In this document: one piece after another, positions 34,700-42,906 of the stretch
Layout of the letters: each line of letters starts with the position of its first letter
Position numbering within the stretch: the stretch's first letter is position 1
From: Phycisphaerales bacterium
GTDB taxonomy: Bacteria; Planctomycetota; Phycisphaerae; UBA1845
Length of the DNA stretch: 47,433 nucleotides
NCBI GenBank assembly: GCA_020852275.1
Contig: JADZBE010000005.1
Span: 1-47,433 of the forward strand
Reading direction: 5' to 3'
The notes under the pieces: model-generated
Seen by the model: the letters and a program-made list of their open reading frames with translations, nothing else
Told to the model about the DNA's origin: nothing
The model's database searches: none
Made by a program: the position numbers and the translations under genes

Positions 34700-34894
34700 A
34701 TTCACTCCCCTTCTGTTCGAGCCGGGGTTATAGCGGATGACGGTTGTCGCATCACGCTCCTGCCCGATGCCGACAGCTTCTTGCAGAATCGAGCCGCCGC
34801 CCGGCCAGGCGTTGCGGTCGTCGCGCGATGCGGTTCATCCGCTCAGCGCCGCAAAGCCGCGCCCTGCGAGCAGTCTGTGGCGAAAGTCGATGCT

Positions 34895-34999
34895 CGTCAT
34901 TCCCGCGAAGGCGGGAATCCAGCTTATCACCGTCACCTCCAACGAGCTTCGTCCCGGAGCGACAAACTACCCTGGATTCCAGCCTGCGCGGGGGTGACG
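34895..34999. repeat. Inverted pair of 'ATTCCCGC' palindromes
   Basis: A copy at 34895-34924 (CGTCATTCCCGCGAAGGCGG...) and an inverted, diverged copy at 34971-34999 (...CCTGCGCGGGGGTGACG), about 46 bases apart. They occupy the 336-bp spacer between the tricorn and hydrolase genes; nothing else is seen there. Confidence 0.7.
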
Positions 35000-35035
35000 G
35001 CGCCCATGCTCGGTATCGAGTTCCACCGCCGTTCG

Positions 35036-35866
35036 TCAGGGCTTGGCGGGCGAAGCCGTGGAGGCCAGCGCTTGATCCAGCCACTGCCCGACCTGCGCGA
35101 CATACATCGGGTCCGCCATCATCCCGGCCGAACCGTGGTCGCCGGGCGTCTCAATGAAGCGGCTGGGCGGACAAGCGGCGTCGAAGAGCCGGCGGGCCAT
35201 CGAGATGGGAATCAGCTGATCTTCCGTGCCGTGCAGAAAGAGCTTCGGGCAGCGGATCGCGCCCACCTTGCGGATCGAGTCGTAGCGGTAGCTCATCAGA
35301 AGCCGAACGGGCAGATACCAGTACACGCGCTGACCCACGTCCGGCAGGGAGGTGAACGTCGATTCGACGACGAGCGCGCCCGGCAAGTGCCGGCTCGCCA
35401 ACTCGATCGCCACCGCGCCGCCCAGCGACCGCCCGGCCAGCACGATGCGCGAGGGCGACTCGCCTTTCACCTCCGTCATGAACTGCCACGCGGCCTGGGC
35501 ATCGAGATAAGTTCCCGCTTCCGTCGGCAAGCCCTCGCTCTGGCCGAATCCGCGGTAATCAAAGACGAGCACATGGAACCCGAGCTGGCGCCACGCCACG
35601 ATTTCGCGCAGCCGGTGGGAGATGTTTCCGGCGTTGCCGTGGCAGAAGATTACGCTCCCACGAGCGGCTCCGCAGGGTACGTACCACGCGGCGAGGCGCA
35701 CTCCGTCGGACGTCGTCAGGCGCACATCCTCGTACGCCAGCCCCGCCTCGCGCGGCGTCGTCTCCATCTCGCGCAACGGGTGGTACACGAGCCGGCTCTG
35801 ACACCCGGCTATCAGCAGGCACACGAGAATGTACAAGGTGAGCAATACACCGGCCGCGTGGATCAT
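35036..35866 (-). CDS. Alpha/beta hydrolase, predicted lipoprotein
   Basis: A 276-residue serine hydrolase. From ATG 35866 the N-terminus is a hydrophobic helix with a lipobox ('LLIAGC'), followed by 'SRLVYHPLREMETTP', typical of the BEM46-like/YfhR-type membrane-attached hydrolases. 'VIFCHGNAGNISHRL' is the oxyanion strand, 'VLAGRSLGGAVAIELA' holds the nucleophile Ser, 'LFLHGTEDQLIP' the catalytic Asp and 'ETPGDHGSAG' the His. The open frame extends upstream to 36055, but that part is the palindromic repeat region translated. It probably hydrolyses an ester or peptide-like substrate in the periplasm; the exact substrate is unknown. Confidence 0.88.
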   Translation of the reverse strand: MIHAAGVLLTLYILVCLLIAGCQSRLVYHPLREMETTPREAGLAYEDVRLTTSDGVRLAAWYVPCGAARGSVIFCHGNAGNISHRLREIVAWRQLGFHVLVFDYRGFGQSEGLPTEAGTYLDAQAAWQFMTEVKGESPSRIVLAGRSLGGAVAIELASRHLPGALVVESTFTSLPDVGQRVYWYLPVRLLMSYRYDSIRKVGAIRCPKLFLHGTEDQLIPISMARRLFDAACPPSRFIETPGDHGSAGMMADPMYVAQVGQWLDQALASTASPAKP

Positions 35867-35905
35867 GACGACATCATAGCAGCCCTTGGTGAAAGACATT
35901 CCCGT

Positions 35906-36066
35906 TTGGGGCACCGGCTTTCCAGCGGGTGGATGCAGCCCCGTTTGCCAAGGTGTGCGTGTGGCACCGGTTTCCAGCCGGTGGATGTAGCACAGGTTTG
36001 CCACCTGTGCGTGTGGCACCGGTTTCCAACCGGTGGATGTAGCACAGGTTTGCAACCTGTGCCGGT
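35906..36066. repeat. Alternating 'CACCGGTTTCC' and 'CACAGGTTTGC' palindromic repeats
   Basis: Two clear 52-53-bp composite units, preceded by a decayed one. Each pairs GTGGCACCGG..CCGGTGGATGTA with GCACAGG..CCTGTGC. Each half is a small hairpin with loop TTTCCA or TTTGCA. The family is the same as at 7326-7401. Confidence 0.85.
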
Positions 36067-36080
36067 GCCCGGACAGCCGT

Positions 36081-37397
36081 TCAATCCGCCGGCCGCCTCC
36101 ACACTCCTCCGACGCACACGTCGGAGACCGCGCTTTCAGACGTTCCGAAGATGAAGGCCTCGGGCAAGGTCTGTGGCGTCCAGCCGCGCAGGGCGGGCGC
36201 GGTCAGGTCGAGGGTGAAGAAGTCCGCGAGCCGGCCCGGCTCGATCGCGCCCGCGTCGATCGCCAGCGACTCCGCCCCGTGGCGCGTGGCCATGTCCAGC
36301 AGCGGCCGTGCGACGTTGCCCTCCGCGTCGGCGACGCATCCGCGGCGCTGAGAGCGCAGGCGCTGGGCGTACTCGACGAGCCGCAGCTCCTCGGCCATGC
36401 ACAGGCGTGAGTTGAGATCCGACCCGATGCAGACGCGACCGCCGCTTTCGAGAATGTGCCGCACGTCCGCGATGCCGTCGCCGAGGTTTGCTTCCGTCAG
36501 CGGGCAGAGGCACACGCGCCCGCCCGATTTCAGAAAGGCGGTCATGTCGACCTTCGCGGTGTGCGTGCAGTGAACGGCCGTGAAGCGATCGTCCACGGCG
36601 AGGCGCTCGTTGACGACGCTCATGGGCGTGCGGCCGTAGGCGGCGCGGCAATCCTCAATCTCCTTGGGCTGCTCTTCGACGTGCATGTGGAAAACCAGCT
36701 TGCGGCGCTGGGATTCGCGGTGAATCTCGACGAGGTCTTCGATCGAGGCCGCGCGAATGCTGTGCACGACGGCGCCGAGCGACTGCGTCCGCGCGTCCAG
36801 TTTCGGCGCGATTTCATCCACGCGCTTCCAATACTCACGCGGTGAGGGCGTGTGGAAGCGAAGCTGCCCGCCCGCAAGCGGCAGCCCGATCCCGCCCGTG
36901 CGGTAGTGGGTGTACAGCAGCACGAGGCGGATGCCCGCGTCGCGCGCGGCCTGCAGGACCACGTCGTCGAGCGCGTAGCTCTCGCCGCGGGCGTCGTGGT
37001 GCAGGTAGTGAAACTCGCCGACGGTCGTGATGCCGCAGGCGAGCATCTCCTCGAACGCCTGCCGCGTCAGCTCGTACATCCGCCGCTCGTCCATGTCGAG
37101 CACGAGCCGGTACATGGCCTGCCGCCAGGACCAGAAGTCGCCGCGCGCCGCGGTCTCGTCCAGAAGCTCGCGCGGAAACTGCTCGCCCAACCCGCGCATG
37201 CCGCGCTGGAAGGCATGGCTGTGGACGTTGATCAGGCCCGGCAGGAGCGCCCGGTCCTTCAGCACGCGCGTCGGGCGAAGGTCCATCGCCCCCATCTGGG
37301 CGATGCGCCCGTCCGCCTTCACGACGACCTGCACGCCCTCCACGAAGCGGCCGCCCAGGTACGTCCAGTCGGCTTGGATGATCTGCGGTTCGGACAT
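36081..37397 (-). CDS. hutF: Formimidoylglutamate deiminase-like amidohydrolase
   Basis: A 438-residue metal-dependent amidohydrolase. 'LLPGLINVHSHAFQRGMRG' (His59 and His61 as first metal ligands), 'FWSWRQAMY' and 'CGITTVGEFHYLHHD' are strong marks of the HutF group, which converts N-formimidoyl-glutamate to N-formyl-glutamate in histidine breakdown. Further ligands are expected in 'VFHMHVEEQPKEIEDC' (His237/His239), 'VHCTHTAKVDM' (His276/His279) and 'GSDLNSRLCMAEELR' (Asp327). The Glu-Glu-Gln after HMHV and the Arg pairs fit the formimino substrate. No other histidine-utilisation gene is near, so the pathway link rests on the motif alone. ATG 37397 has only a weak ribosome site. Confidence 0.85.
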   Translation of the reverse strand: MSEPQIIQADWTYLGGRFVEGVQVVVKADGRIAQMGAMDLRPTRVLKDRALLPGLINVHSHAFQRGMRGLGEQFPRELLDETAARGDFWSWRQAMYRLVLDMDERRMYELTRQAFEEMLACGITTVGEFHYLHHDARGESYALDDVVLQAARDAGIRLVLLYTHYRTGGIGLPLAGGQLRFHTPSPREYWKRVDEIAPKLDARTQSLGAVVHSIRAASIEDLVEIHRESQRRKLVFHMHVEEQPKEIEDCRAAYGRTPMSVVNERLAVDDRFTAVHCTHTAKVDMTAFLKSGGRVCLCPLTEANLGDGIADVRHILESGGRVCIGSDLNSRLCMAEELRLVEYAQRLRSQRRGCVADAEGNVARPLLDMATRHGAESLAIDAGAIEPGRLADFFTLDLTAPALRGWTPQTLPEAFIFGTSESAVSDVCVGGVWRRPAD

Positions 37398-37486
37398 GAT
37401 TCGGCTTGAATCGATGCAAGAACTTTCTGCGCTATGAATGCAGCGGTCGCCGTTCTAGGCGCTCGCGGGTGTTCTACGCGCTCGCG

Positions 37487-37603
37487 GGTGGCACGGGTCC
37501 GCAGCAGCGGACCCGTGTTCTGCGCAGGGGATCCGTGCTCTGCGCAGCGGACCGCTTGCGCTTCCCACGCCACGGCCTGGCGAGTACGCCAGACCGTGCC
37601 ACC
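37487..37603. repeat. REP cluster: type 3 and inverted type 1
   Basis: Head GGGTGG, then CACGGGTCCGC, loop AGCA, GCGGACCCGTG. A decayed GGATCCGTG/GCGGACC follows. The cluster ends with an inverted type 1 (CACGGCCTGGCG, AGTA, CGCCAGACCGTG) and a minus-strand GGGTGG head. A further small hairpin GGCGGGC/GCCCGCC lies just downstream near 37629-37645. Confidence 0.85.
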
Positions 37604-37688
37604 CGCCGTTGGTCAATCTGCTCCAGAGGCGGGCATAGCCCGCCCTACGCAATCCGCCCCACGCACTGTGCTCTACACACCTCGGGTT

Positions 37689-38345
37689 TCAATACACTTC
37701 CGCCGCTTCGATCAGGCTGACCTGCACATCATACTTGCCGATCATCAGCCGATCGAGGTGGCAGAGCGGGGCCGACTTGACGCGATCTCCGTTGAGGAAC
37801 GTGCCGTTGCGGCTTTGCAGGTCGCGCAGGATCCAACCGCTCTTTCCCGATTCGATGCGACAGTGATGCCGCGAAGCGCTCGGCTCCGGGAGCAGCCACA
37901 ACGCCGTCCGGCTGTGCCCGATGATGAAGCTCTCGCCGAAGAGCGCGAAGAACGACTTCTCCGGGGACGAGGGACCGTGCCGAATCTGAAGGCAGAGAGC
38001 GTCCGCCTTGCCCGGTGTACCCGCGGGCGGCAGGTCGTCCTCGAAGCGAAAGCGATGCCCGCCGGCGTCGAACACGTCGCCCGGCGAAAGCGTGCCCTGC
38101 GAGCAGCGCGCCTCGTTGACCAGCAGCAGCGGAGTATGCCCCATCGTCGTCTCGCCGGCCTCGATGCGCCAGGCACTCGCGCCCGCGCGAAGGTGAACAT
38201 GGACCGGCGACACGCGCGCGGAAGCGAGCACGAGCGAGCAGTCTTCGCGCCGCCCGATCGTAGCGCTGCGGCCTTCGCGCAGCGCGAGCATCGCCCCGAG
38301 CTGCCGCGGGCCGGCCACCAGTCGCACGCGGTAGTCGAGGCTCAT
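37689..38345 (-). CDS. FHA-domain protein (two FHA modules)
   Basis: A 218-residue protein. ATG 38345 has GGAG 8 bases upstream; the frame is open to 38441. FHA domains bind phosphothreonine peptides. The second module (about residues 130-212) is clear: 'FIIGHSRTALWLLPEPSASRHHCRIES' region with the Ser-Arg-His binding loop, then 'WILRDLQSRNGTFLNGDRV' with the conserved Asn-Gly. The first module (about 15-95) is degenerate: 'ATIGRREDCSLVLASARVSPVHVHLR' keeps the GR but has Ser-Pro-Val-His instead of Ser-x-x-H. No membrane or other domain is seen. It likely reads Ser/Thr kinase output; no kinase gene is adjacent. Confidence 0.9.
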   Translation of the reverse strand: MSLDYRVRLVAGPRQLGAMLALREGRSATIGRREDCSLVLASARVSPVHVHLRAGASAWRIEAGETTMGHTPLLLVNEARCSQGTLSPGDVFDAGGHRFRFEDDLPPAGTPGKADALCLQIRHGPSSPEKSFFALFGESFIIGHSRTALWLLPEPSASRHHCRIESGKSGWILRDLQSRNGTFLNGDRVKSAPLCHLDRLMIGKYDVQVSLIEAAEVY

Positions 38346-38444
38346 GGCGGCGACTCCCCGCGGCCCAAGCCCAAGCTCGACGCGCAGCCCCGTGTGCGCC
38401 TCAAAGGGCGATTGAAAGAGCGTACGAAGTGCGAAGTCCATTCG

Positions 38445-39104
38445 TCACTTGACATGGGAGCTGTCCCTGGAGGCTTGGGCGGGTCCGGCGGGTCCGGCGG
38501 TTCCGGCGGATCCGGCGGATCCGGCGGGTCCGGCGGTTCCCGCAACTTCTCGCGTGAACGTCAGCAGCGCCCGATCCTTCACCACGCCGGGGAACTTGAG
38601 CACGCGATTGTGCATCGCCACGTACACGCCGGGACCCAGCAGCCTGCACGCGAGCAGCGCCTCGGCGACGTTCTGGATCGCATCGGTGTCGCGCATCTGG
38701 AGTGGGCGCATCGCGCCGGTGAGCACCACGGGGATGCGCAGCCCGGCCACCTCCCGGTGCAGCAGCTCGCCCGTCAGCGCCAGCGTGTCTGTCCCGTGAA
38801 CGATCAGGATCGCGCCGCAGGAAGCGTGATGCCGCCGCACGGCCTCGAGCACGTTGTGCCGGTCGGCGTCGTCCATGTGCAGCGAGTCCTTGGAGAAAAG
38901 GTGGTCATAGGTGACGTGCAGGTCGGGCAGGCGCAGCGTCTGCACCAGCGCGGGCACGTTGGAATGTTGGTTATACAACGTCCCGCCGGCCTCGTCGTAC
39001 ACCTTCTCAAGCGTGCCGCCGGTGGTGATGATGGTGATGTTGAAAGCCGGAGCCGCCGCACTGGAGCAAGGCCGAGCGCCCGTTGGGTTGTCGTTGCTCT
39101 GCAT
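38445..39104 (-). CDS. Short asparaginase-family protein with Gly/Ala/Pro tail
   Basis: A 219-residue protein from ATG 39104; an earlier ATG at 39206 overlaps the divergent cinA region and is less likely. 'ITIITTGGTLEKVYDEAGG' carries the first catalytic Thr. 'KDSLHMDDADR' and 'LIVHGTDTLALTGELL' (second Thr and Asp) and 'VVLTGAMRPLQMRDTDA' match the asparaginase N-terminal domain. It ends 'GVYVAMHNRVLKFPGVVKD', as in the short single-domain asparaginase-like family of about 165-190 residues, so it is not a truncated type II enzyme. The last 35 residues are an unusual Ala-Gly-Pro-Ser tail ('AGPAGSAGSAGTAGPAGPA') encoded by 9-bp tandem repeats at about 38478-38540. Amidohydrolase activity is likely; the substrate is uncertain. 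Confidence 0.85.
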   Translation of the reverse strand: MQSNDNPTGARPCSSAAAPAFNITIITTGGTLEKVYDEAGGTLYNQHSNVPALVQTLRLPDLHVTYDHLFSKDSLHMDDADRHNVLEAVRRHHASCGAILIVHGTDTLALTGELLHREVAGLRIPVVLTGAMRPLQMRDTDAIQNVAEALLACRLLGPGVYVAMHNRVLKFPGVVKDRALLTFTREVAGTAGPAGSAGSAGTAGPAGPAQASRDSSHVK

Positions 39105-39259
39105 TGCCGAGTCCCGCGCACCACCGTCCCCGCGCCCGAGGCAGTTACCTTCAGCTCCCACCGCGGGCCGCTCGATCTCCCCACTGACCCAACGGTAGGT
39201 TAGCATTGGTCAGCGACGACTCAAAGACTCGGGAGCAGACCCGGGTCGCGGAGAGATTA

Positions 39260-40726
39260 ATGCACTCCTCTGGTTCCGTGGCGGCCATCCTGAGCGTGGG
39301 CGACGAGGTCGTCACCGGGGCGATCGTGGACACGAACGCGGCGTGGCTGGCGGGGGAGCTGACCGGGCTGGGGTTCCGCGTGCGGATGCTCGGCGCGGTG
39401 CGCGATGAGCGCGGGGAGATCGCGGCGGCGTTTCGAGAGGCGATTTTCGCGGCGCAGGCCGTGATCGTCACGGGCGGACTGGGGCCGACCGCGGATGACC
39501 TGACGCGAGAGGGGCTGGCCGATGCGCTTGGCGTCCCGCTGGAGCACAGCGTCGAGGCGGAGGCTCAGATCACGGCGTTATACCAGCGGCTGCAGCGCTC
39601 CATGCCGCGCACGACCATGCGGCAGGCGCAGGTTCCCCGCGGGTGCGAAGTGGTGCCCAACCCGTGGGGCACCGCGCCGGGCGTCGCCTGGCAAGCCCTT
39701 GAATCAGGCATCCGACCCCGTTCGGGACCTCCTTCGGGACCTCCTTCGGAACATCCCTCGGAACCGCCTTCGGAACCCCCCGCGCAAGTCGGGGGCTTTT
39801 GCCCCTCGGGCAACACGACTTGCGAAGCCCCCGCCGCCCCGCCGCCCGACATCAAGGCGCATCCGGTCTGCGCCTCCGGGCTGCGCATCTACCTGCTCCC
39901 CGGCGTGCCCGTGGAGATGAAAAACATGTTCGCCGCGTCGATCCGGCCTGAGCTGGAGCGGCTCGCGTCGCAGCGGCGCACCGTGCGGCGGATCGTGCGC
40001 ACCTACGGCATGACCGAAGCGACGCTGGGGGAGGCTCTTGAGGATCTGATGCCTGCCTCGCGCAACCCCCATGTCGGCGTCAATGCCTCGGAAGCGGTCA
40101 TCAGCGTGCGCATCAACGCGACGGCGGAATCACAGGCGGAAGCGGCGCGGCTGGCCGAAGAGGATGTGGCGGAGGTTCGACGCCGGCTTGGCGATGCGGT
40201 GTTCGGCGAAGGCGACGCCACGCTGGCGCACGCGGTGGCCGTTCTGCTCACCGCGCAAGGCCGCAGGGTCGCCACAGCGGAGTCCTGCACGGGCGGGCTG
40301 CTCGCCAAGATGCTCACCGACGTTTCCGGGTCCAGCGCGTACTTCACGCGCGGATACGTCACTTACGCCGACGAAGCCAAGGCCGAACTGCTCGGCGTGC
40401 CGGCGTCGCTGCTGGCGGAGCACGGGGCCGTCAGCGAGGAGGTTGCGCGGAGCATGGCTGCGGGCTGCCTGAAGGTCAGCAGCGTCGACTTCGCGGTGTC
40501 CATCACGGGAGTGGCCGGTCCGACGGGAGGCTCGGCGGAAAGGCCCGTGGGATTGGTGTGTTTCGGGGTCGCGGATACGATGGAAGTGACGACCAAGCGA
40601 GTGCTGTTCGGAGAGCATCTCAGCCGGGAGCAGATTCGTGATCGCGCGGCCAAGACGGCGCTGAACCTGCTGCGGCTGCGGCTGTTGAGGGGGGAGCGCG
40701 GTTCGACTAAACACGGGCACGGATAA
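39260..40726 (+). CDS. cinA: CinA-type competence/damage-inducible protein with NMN deamidase domain
   Basis: A 488-residue, two-domain protein. ATG 39260 follows GGAGAG. The N-terminal MoaB-like domain has 'AAILSVGDEVVTGAIVDTNAAWLA', 'VIVTGGLGPTADDLTREGLAD' and 'YLLPGVPVEMKNMF' (COG1058-type; ADP-ribose pyrophosphatase in some members). The C-terminal PncC domain has 'VATAESCTGGLLAKMLTDVSGSS', 'YFTRGYVTYADEAKAELLGV', 'GAVSEEVA' and 'ITGVAGPTGGSAERPVGLV', and should hydrolyse NMN to nicotinic acid mononucleotide in pyridine-nucleotide recycling. An insertion of about 60 residues rich in Pro, Ser and Glu separates 'NPWGTAPGVAWQ' from 'YLLPGVP', where the family normally has a short loop. Catalytic residues appear intact. 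Confidence 0.92.
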   Translation: MHSSGSVAAILSVGDEVVTGAIVDTNAAWLAGELTGLGFRVRMLGAVRDERGEIAAAFREAIFAAQAVIVTGGLGPTADDLTREGLADALGVPLEHSVEAEAQITALYQRLQRSMPRTTMRQAQVPRGCEVVPNPWGTAPGVAWQALESGIRPRSGPPSGPPSEHPSEPPSEPPAQVGGFCPSGNTTCEAPAAPPPDIKAHPVCASGLRIYLLPGVPVEMKNMFAASIRPELERLASQRRTVRRIVRTYGMTEATLGEALEDLMPASRNPHVGVNASEAVISVRINATAESQAEAARLAEEDVAEVRRRLGDAVFGEGDATLAHAVAVLLTAQGRRVATAESCTGGLLAKMLTDVSGSSAYFTRGYVTYADEAKAELLGVPASLLAEHGAVSEEVARSMAAGCLKVSSVDFAVSITGVAGPTGGSAERPVGLVCFGVADTMEVTTKRVLFGEHLSREQIRDRAAKTALNLLRLRLLRGERGSTKHGHG

Positions 40727-40734
40727 CGGAGCTT

Positions 40735-40815
40735 GGGTGGCACGGTCTGGCGTACTCGCCCGGCCGTGAGCAGGACGGAACGCACGGCCTTGCGGCCGGA
40801 GATCGTACCGCCCGC
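40735..40815. repeat. REP type 1 and degenerate inverted partner
   Basis: Head GGGTGG, arms CACGGTCTGGCG / CGCCCGGCCGTG, loop TACT, then a decayed inverted partner at 40781-40815 (CACGGCC..GGCCGG..GTACCGCCCGCC). It follows the cinA stop by 9 bases. The remaining spacer up to nuoI holds nothing else I can name. Confidence 0.75.
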
Positions 40816-40966
40816 CATCCACGGTCCGTTTACTTTCAACGGGGTGTCAATTAGAGTCTAAACGGGATCGGAAGCGGTCTCGGGGCGTGGCTCCGGCGCC
40901 TCGGCGGTCCGTTCGGGCGACCCGGAACATTCCTGCCCGCGGGCGGGATTCACAGGGGTGAGGTCA

Positions 40967-41626
40967 ATGGTGGCGCCACGTTCGCCGGTGACGGCCGGGA
41001 GGTCTGATTCCGGCGCGGTTCGTGAATATTTTCACAATATCTACTCGACGGTGCGCACGATCCTCATCGGGATGCGCATCACGCTGAAGTACTGCTTCGC
41101 CAAGACGGTGACCGTGCAGTACCCGGAAGTGGCGCCCGTGCTTCAACCGCGCTACCGGGGATTCCATTTCTACGAGATAGAGAAGTGCATCGCCTGCGAT
41201 CTGTGCGCCAAGGCGTGCCCGGTCGATTGCATCTACATCGAGAAGACCGGTCCGCGCAAGATCGACAAGGAAACCAACATCGCCGTCGGCGGCGCGATGA
41301 CGCGGTATGCGATCGACTATGCCAAGTGCATGTTCTGCGCGCTGTGCTGCGACCCCTGCCCGACGGACTGCATCCACATGGGCAACCTGCACGACCTTTC
41401 CGGCTACACGCGCAAGGACATGCTGGTCGAGTTCACGGACCTCGCCAAGGCCGGCCTTCAGACGCCGCAACCGCTGTGGATGCAGAAGGAAAGCCTGCCT
41501 GACTGGGCGGAGAACAAGAAGCGCGACTGGGAGGAATTCAAGTTCTCGCACGACAAGTTGACGGACCAGAACGACCGGCGTCGCGAGGAGATGGTTAAGG
41601 CGATGGTGGAGCAGAAGAAGAAATAG
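40967..41626 (+). CDS. nuoI: NADH-quinone oxidoreductase subunit I
   Basis: A 219-residue ferredoxin-like subunit of respiratory complex I that carries clusters N6a and N6b in the peripheral arm. The two motifs are 'CIACDLCAKACPVDC' (C74, C77, C80, C84/C88) and 'CMFCALCCDPCPTDC' (C121, C124, C127/C128, C131/C135). The N-terminal 'LIGMRITLKYCFAKTVTVQYP' and 'RYRGFH' are typical. The C-terminus has a long charged extension ending 'VKAMVEQKKK'. ATG 40967 has GTGAGG upstream. It comes first in the cluster, ahead of nuoA, whereas in the usual order it follows nuoH. Confidence 0.95.
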   Translation: MVAPRSPVTAGRSDSGAVREYFHNIYSTVRTILIGMRITLKYCFAKTVTVQYPEVAPVLQPRYRGFHFYEIEKCIACDLCAKACPVDCIYIEKTGPRKIDKETNIAVGGAMTRYAIDYAKCMFCALCCDPCPTDCIHMGNLHDLSGYTRKDMLVEFTDLAKAGLQTPQPLWMQKESLPDWAENKKRDWEEFKFSHDKLTDQNDRRREEMVKAMVEQKKK

Positions 41627-41647
41627 GCAACAGGCAACAGGCAACAG
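41626..41647 (+). repeat. GGCAACA heptamer array after nuoI
   Basis: Three perfect 7-mers directly after the nuoI stop codon, with a decayed one further on (GGCGACAGGCAACC). One of several different heptamer arrays in the nuo spacers. Confidence 0.85.
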
Positions 41648-41736
41648 AGCCGCGCCCGTAAGGAAGCGGTTCTTCAGACGCCATAGGCGACAGGCAACCG
41701 TGAAGGCAGACGGGGTTTCAGCGCGGAGTTGGCAAG

Positions 41737-42222
41737 ATGATGAATGCAAGCGTGATGACATACATGCTGGCGCTGGTGCGTGAGGAAACGGTTCGCACGG
41801 TGTTGCCCGCCGGGGCGGTTTCCAATAATCAGATGGCGCTGGCGATTCTGTTGTTCGCGCTGGCGGGGACCGGCTTCGCACTCGGCGCGCTGACGTTGGG
41901 CCGGTTCCTGCGCCCGACGCGATTCCATCCCGAAAAGAACGCGGTGTATGAATGCGGCGAGCCGGCCATCGGCGAAAGCTGGGTGCAGTTCGACCTTCGC
42001 TTCTACACGGTGGCGCTGGTGTTCATCGTGTTCGACGTGGAAGTCGCCCTGTTGTGGCCCTGGGCGGTGGCGTTCAAGGGCATGCTCGGCGCGGCATTCT
42101 GGCCCTTCCTCGTCTTCTTTCTGCTGATTGCAATCCCGTTCGCATACGAGTGGAGCTCCGGTTATCTGGATTGGGTGCGCGCGGCGACGGGGCAGCGGCG
42201 GACGACGGTGTTGGAGGAATGA
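41737..42222 (+). CDS. nuoA: NADH-quinone oxidoreductase subunit A
   Basis: A 161-residue membrane subunit of complex I. It has three hydrophobic helices at about residues 33-55 ('MALAILLFALAGTGFALGAL'), 90-112 ('FYTVALVFIVFDVEVALLWP') and 115-137 ('AFWPFLVFFLLIAIPFAYEW'). The conserved loop 'YECGEPAIGESWVQFDLRFY' includes the Cys at the active/deactive switch, and 'FDVE' with the acidic residue in the second helix is typical. The stop codon lies at the edge of a GAATGAA heptamer array. The N-terminal 30 residues are longer than usual. Confidence 0.95.
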   Translation: MMNASVMTYMLALVREETVRTVLPAGAVSNNQMALAILLFALAGTGFALGALTLGRFLRPTRFHPEKNAVYECGEPAIGESWVQFDLRFYTVALVFIVFDVEVALLWPWAVAFKGMLGAAFWPFLVFFLLIAIPFAYEWSSGYLDWVRAATGQRRTTVLEE

Positions 42223-42356
42223 TGAATGAAGAATGAAGAATGAAGAATGTAGAATGATAAACGAAGGAGATTCACTGCAGCCCGGCATGGACGTCAGATG
42301 CTCCCGGCATCCGACATTCTGCATTCCGCATTCCGCATTCTGCATTCACCATTCAC
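42216..42356. repeat. Inverted GAATGAA / CATTCTG heptamer arrays
   Basis: The left array, 42216-42258, is GAATGAA 7-mers. The right array, 42308-42356, is CATTCTG/CATTCCG 7-mers in the opposite sense. Together they can pair into a long imperfect hairpin with a 50-base loop. They separate nuoA from nuoB, and the right arm ends about 19 bases before the nuoB ATG. Confidence 0.85.
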
Positions 42357-42374
42357 CCTTGGAGCGCAGAGACC

Positions 42375-42893
42375 ATGAGCTGGATCGAGAATCGGTTTGA
42401 AGAAGGCGTGATGGTCACGTCGCTGGACTGGCTCATCAACTGGGGGCGCAGCAACAGCGTGTGGCCGATGACGTTCGGACTGGCGTGCTGCGCGATCGAG
42501 ATGATGGCGGTTGGCGCGTCGCGGTTCGACCTGGACCGGTTCGGCGCGGGCGCGTTCCGCGCAACGCCGCGGCAGGCGGACCTGATGATCGTCGCGGGCA
42601 CGGTGACGTACAAAATGGCCAGCCGCCTCAAGCGGCTTTACAACCAGATGCCCGAGCCGAAGTATGTCATCGCCATGGGCGCGTGCACTGTCGGCGGCGG
42701 GCCGTACTTCAAGCATGGGTATCACGTCGTGAAGGGCGTGGACCTCGTCGTGCCGGTGGACGTGTACGTTCCCGGCTGTCCGCCGCGCCCCGAGGCGCTG
42801 ATCGAAGGCCTGATGCGCCTGCAGGACAAAATTCGCCACCAGACGCGGGCCAAGGACGTGCTGACCAAGGCAAAGGAGCGGGCGCTGAGCTGA
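42375..42893 (+). CDS. nuoB: NADH-quinone oxidoreductase subunit B
   Basis: A 172-residue subunit of complex I that holds the terminal iron-sulfur cluster N2 next to the quinone. Ligands are C38 and C39 ('LACCAIEM'), C104 ('MGACTVGGG') and C135 ('[11 protein letters not shown]'). '[27 protein letters not shown]' and '[22 protein letters not shown]' are invariant blocks. The length is normal. The ribosome site GGAGCG is 9-10 bases upstream. Confidence 0.97.
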   Translation: MSWIENRFEEGVMVTSLDWLINWGRSNSVWPMTFGLACCAIEMMAVGASRFDLDRFGAGAFRATPRQADLMIVAGTVTYKMASRLKRLYNQMPEPKYVIAMGACTVGGGPYFKHGYHVVKGVDLVVPVDVYVPGCPPRPEALIEGLMRLQDKIRHQTRAKDVLTKAKERALS

Positions 42894-42906
42894 CCAGGAT
42901 CGGTGC

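Noticed and set aside
35867..36055. N-terminal extension of the alpha/beta hydrolase
   Set aside because: This part of the frame is the palindromic repeat region translated; the membrane helix and lipobox start right after ATG 35866.
38445..39104. Truncated type II asparaginase
   Set aside because: The end point matches the short single-domain asparaginase-like family, so the protein is probably complete.
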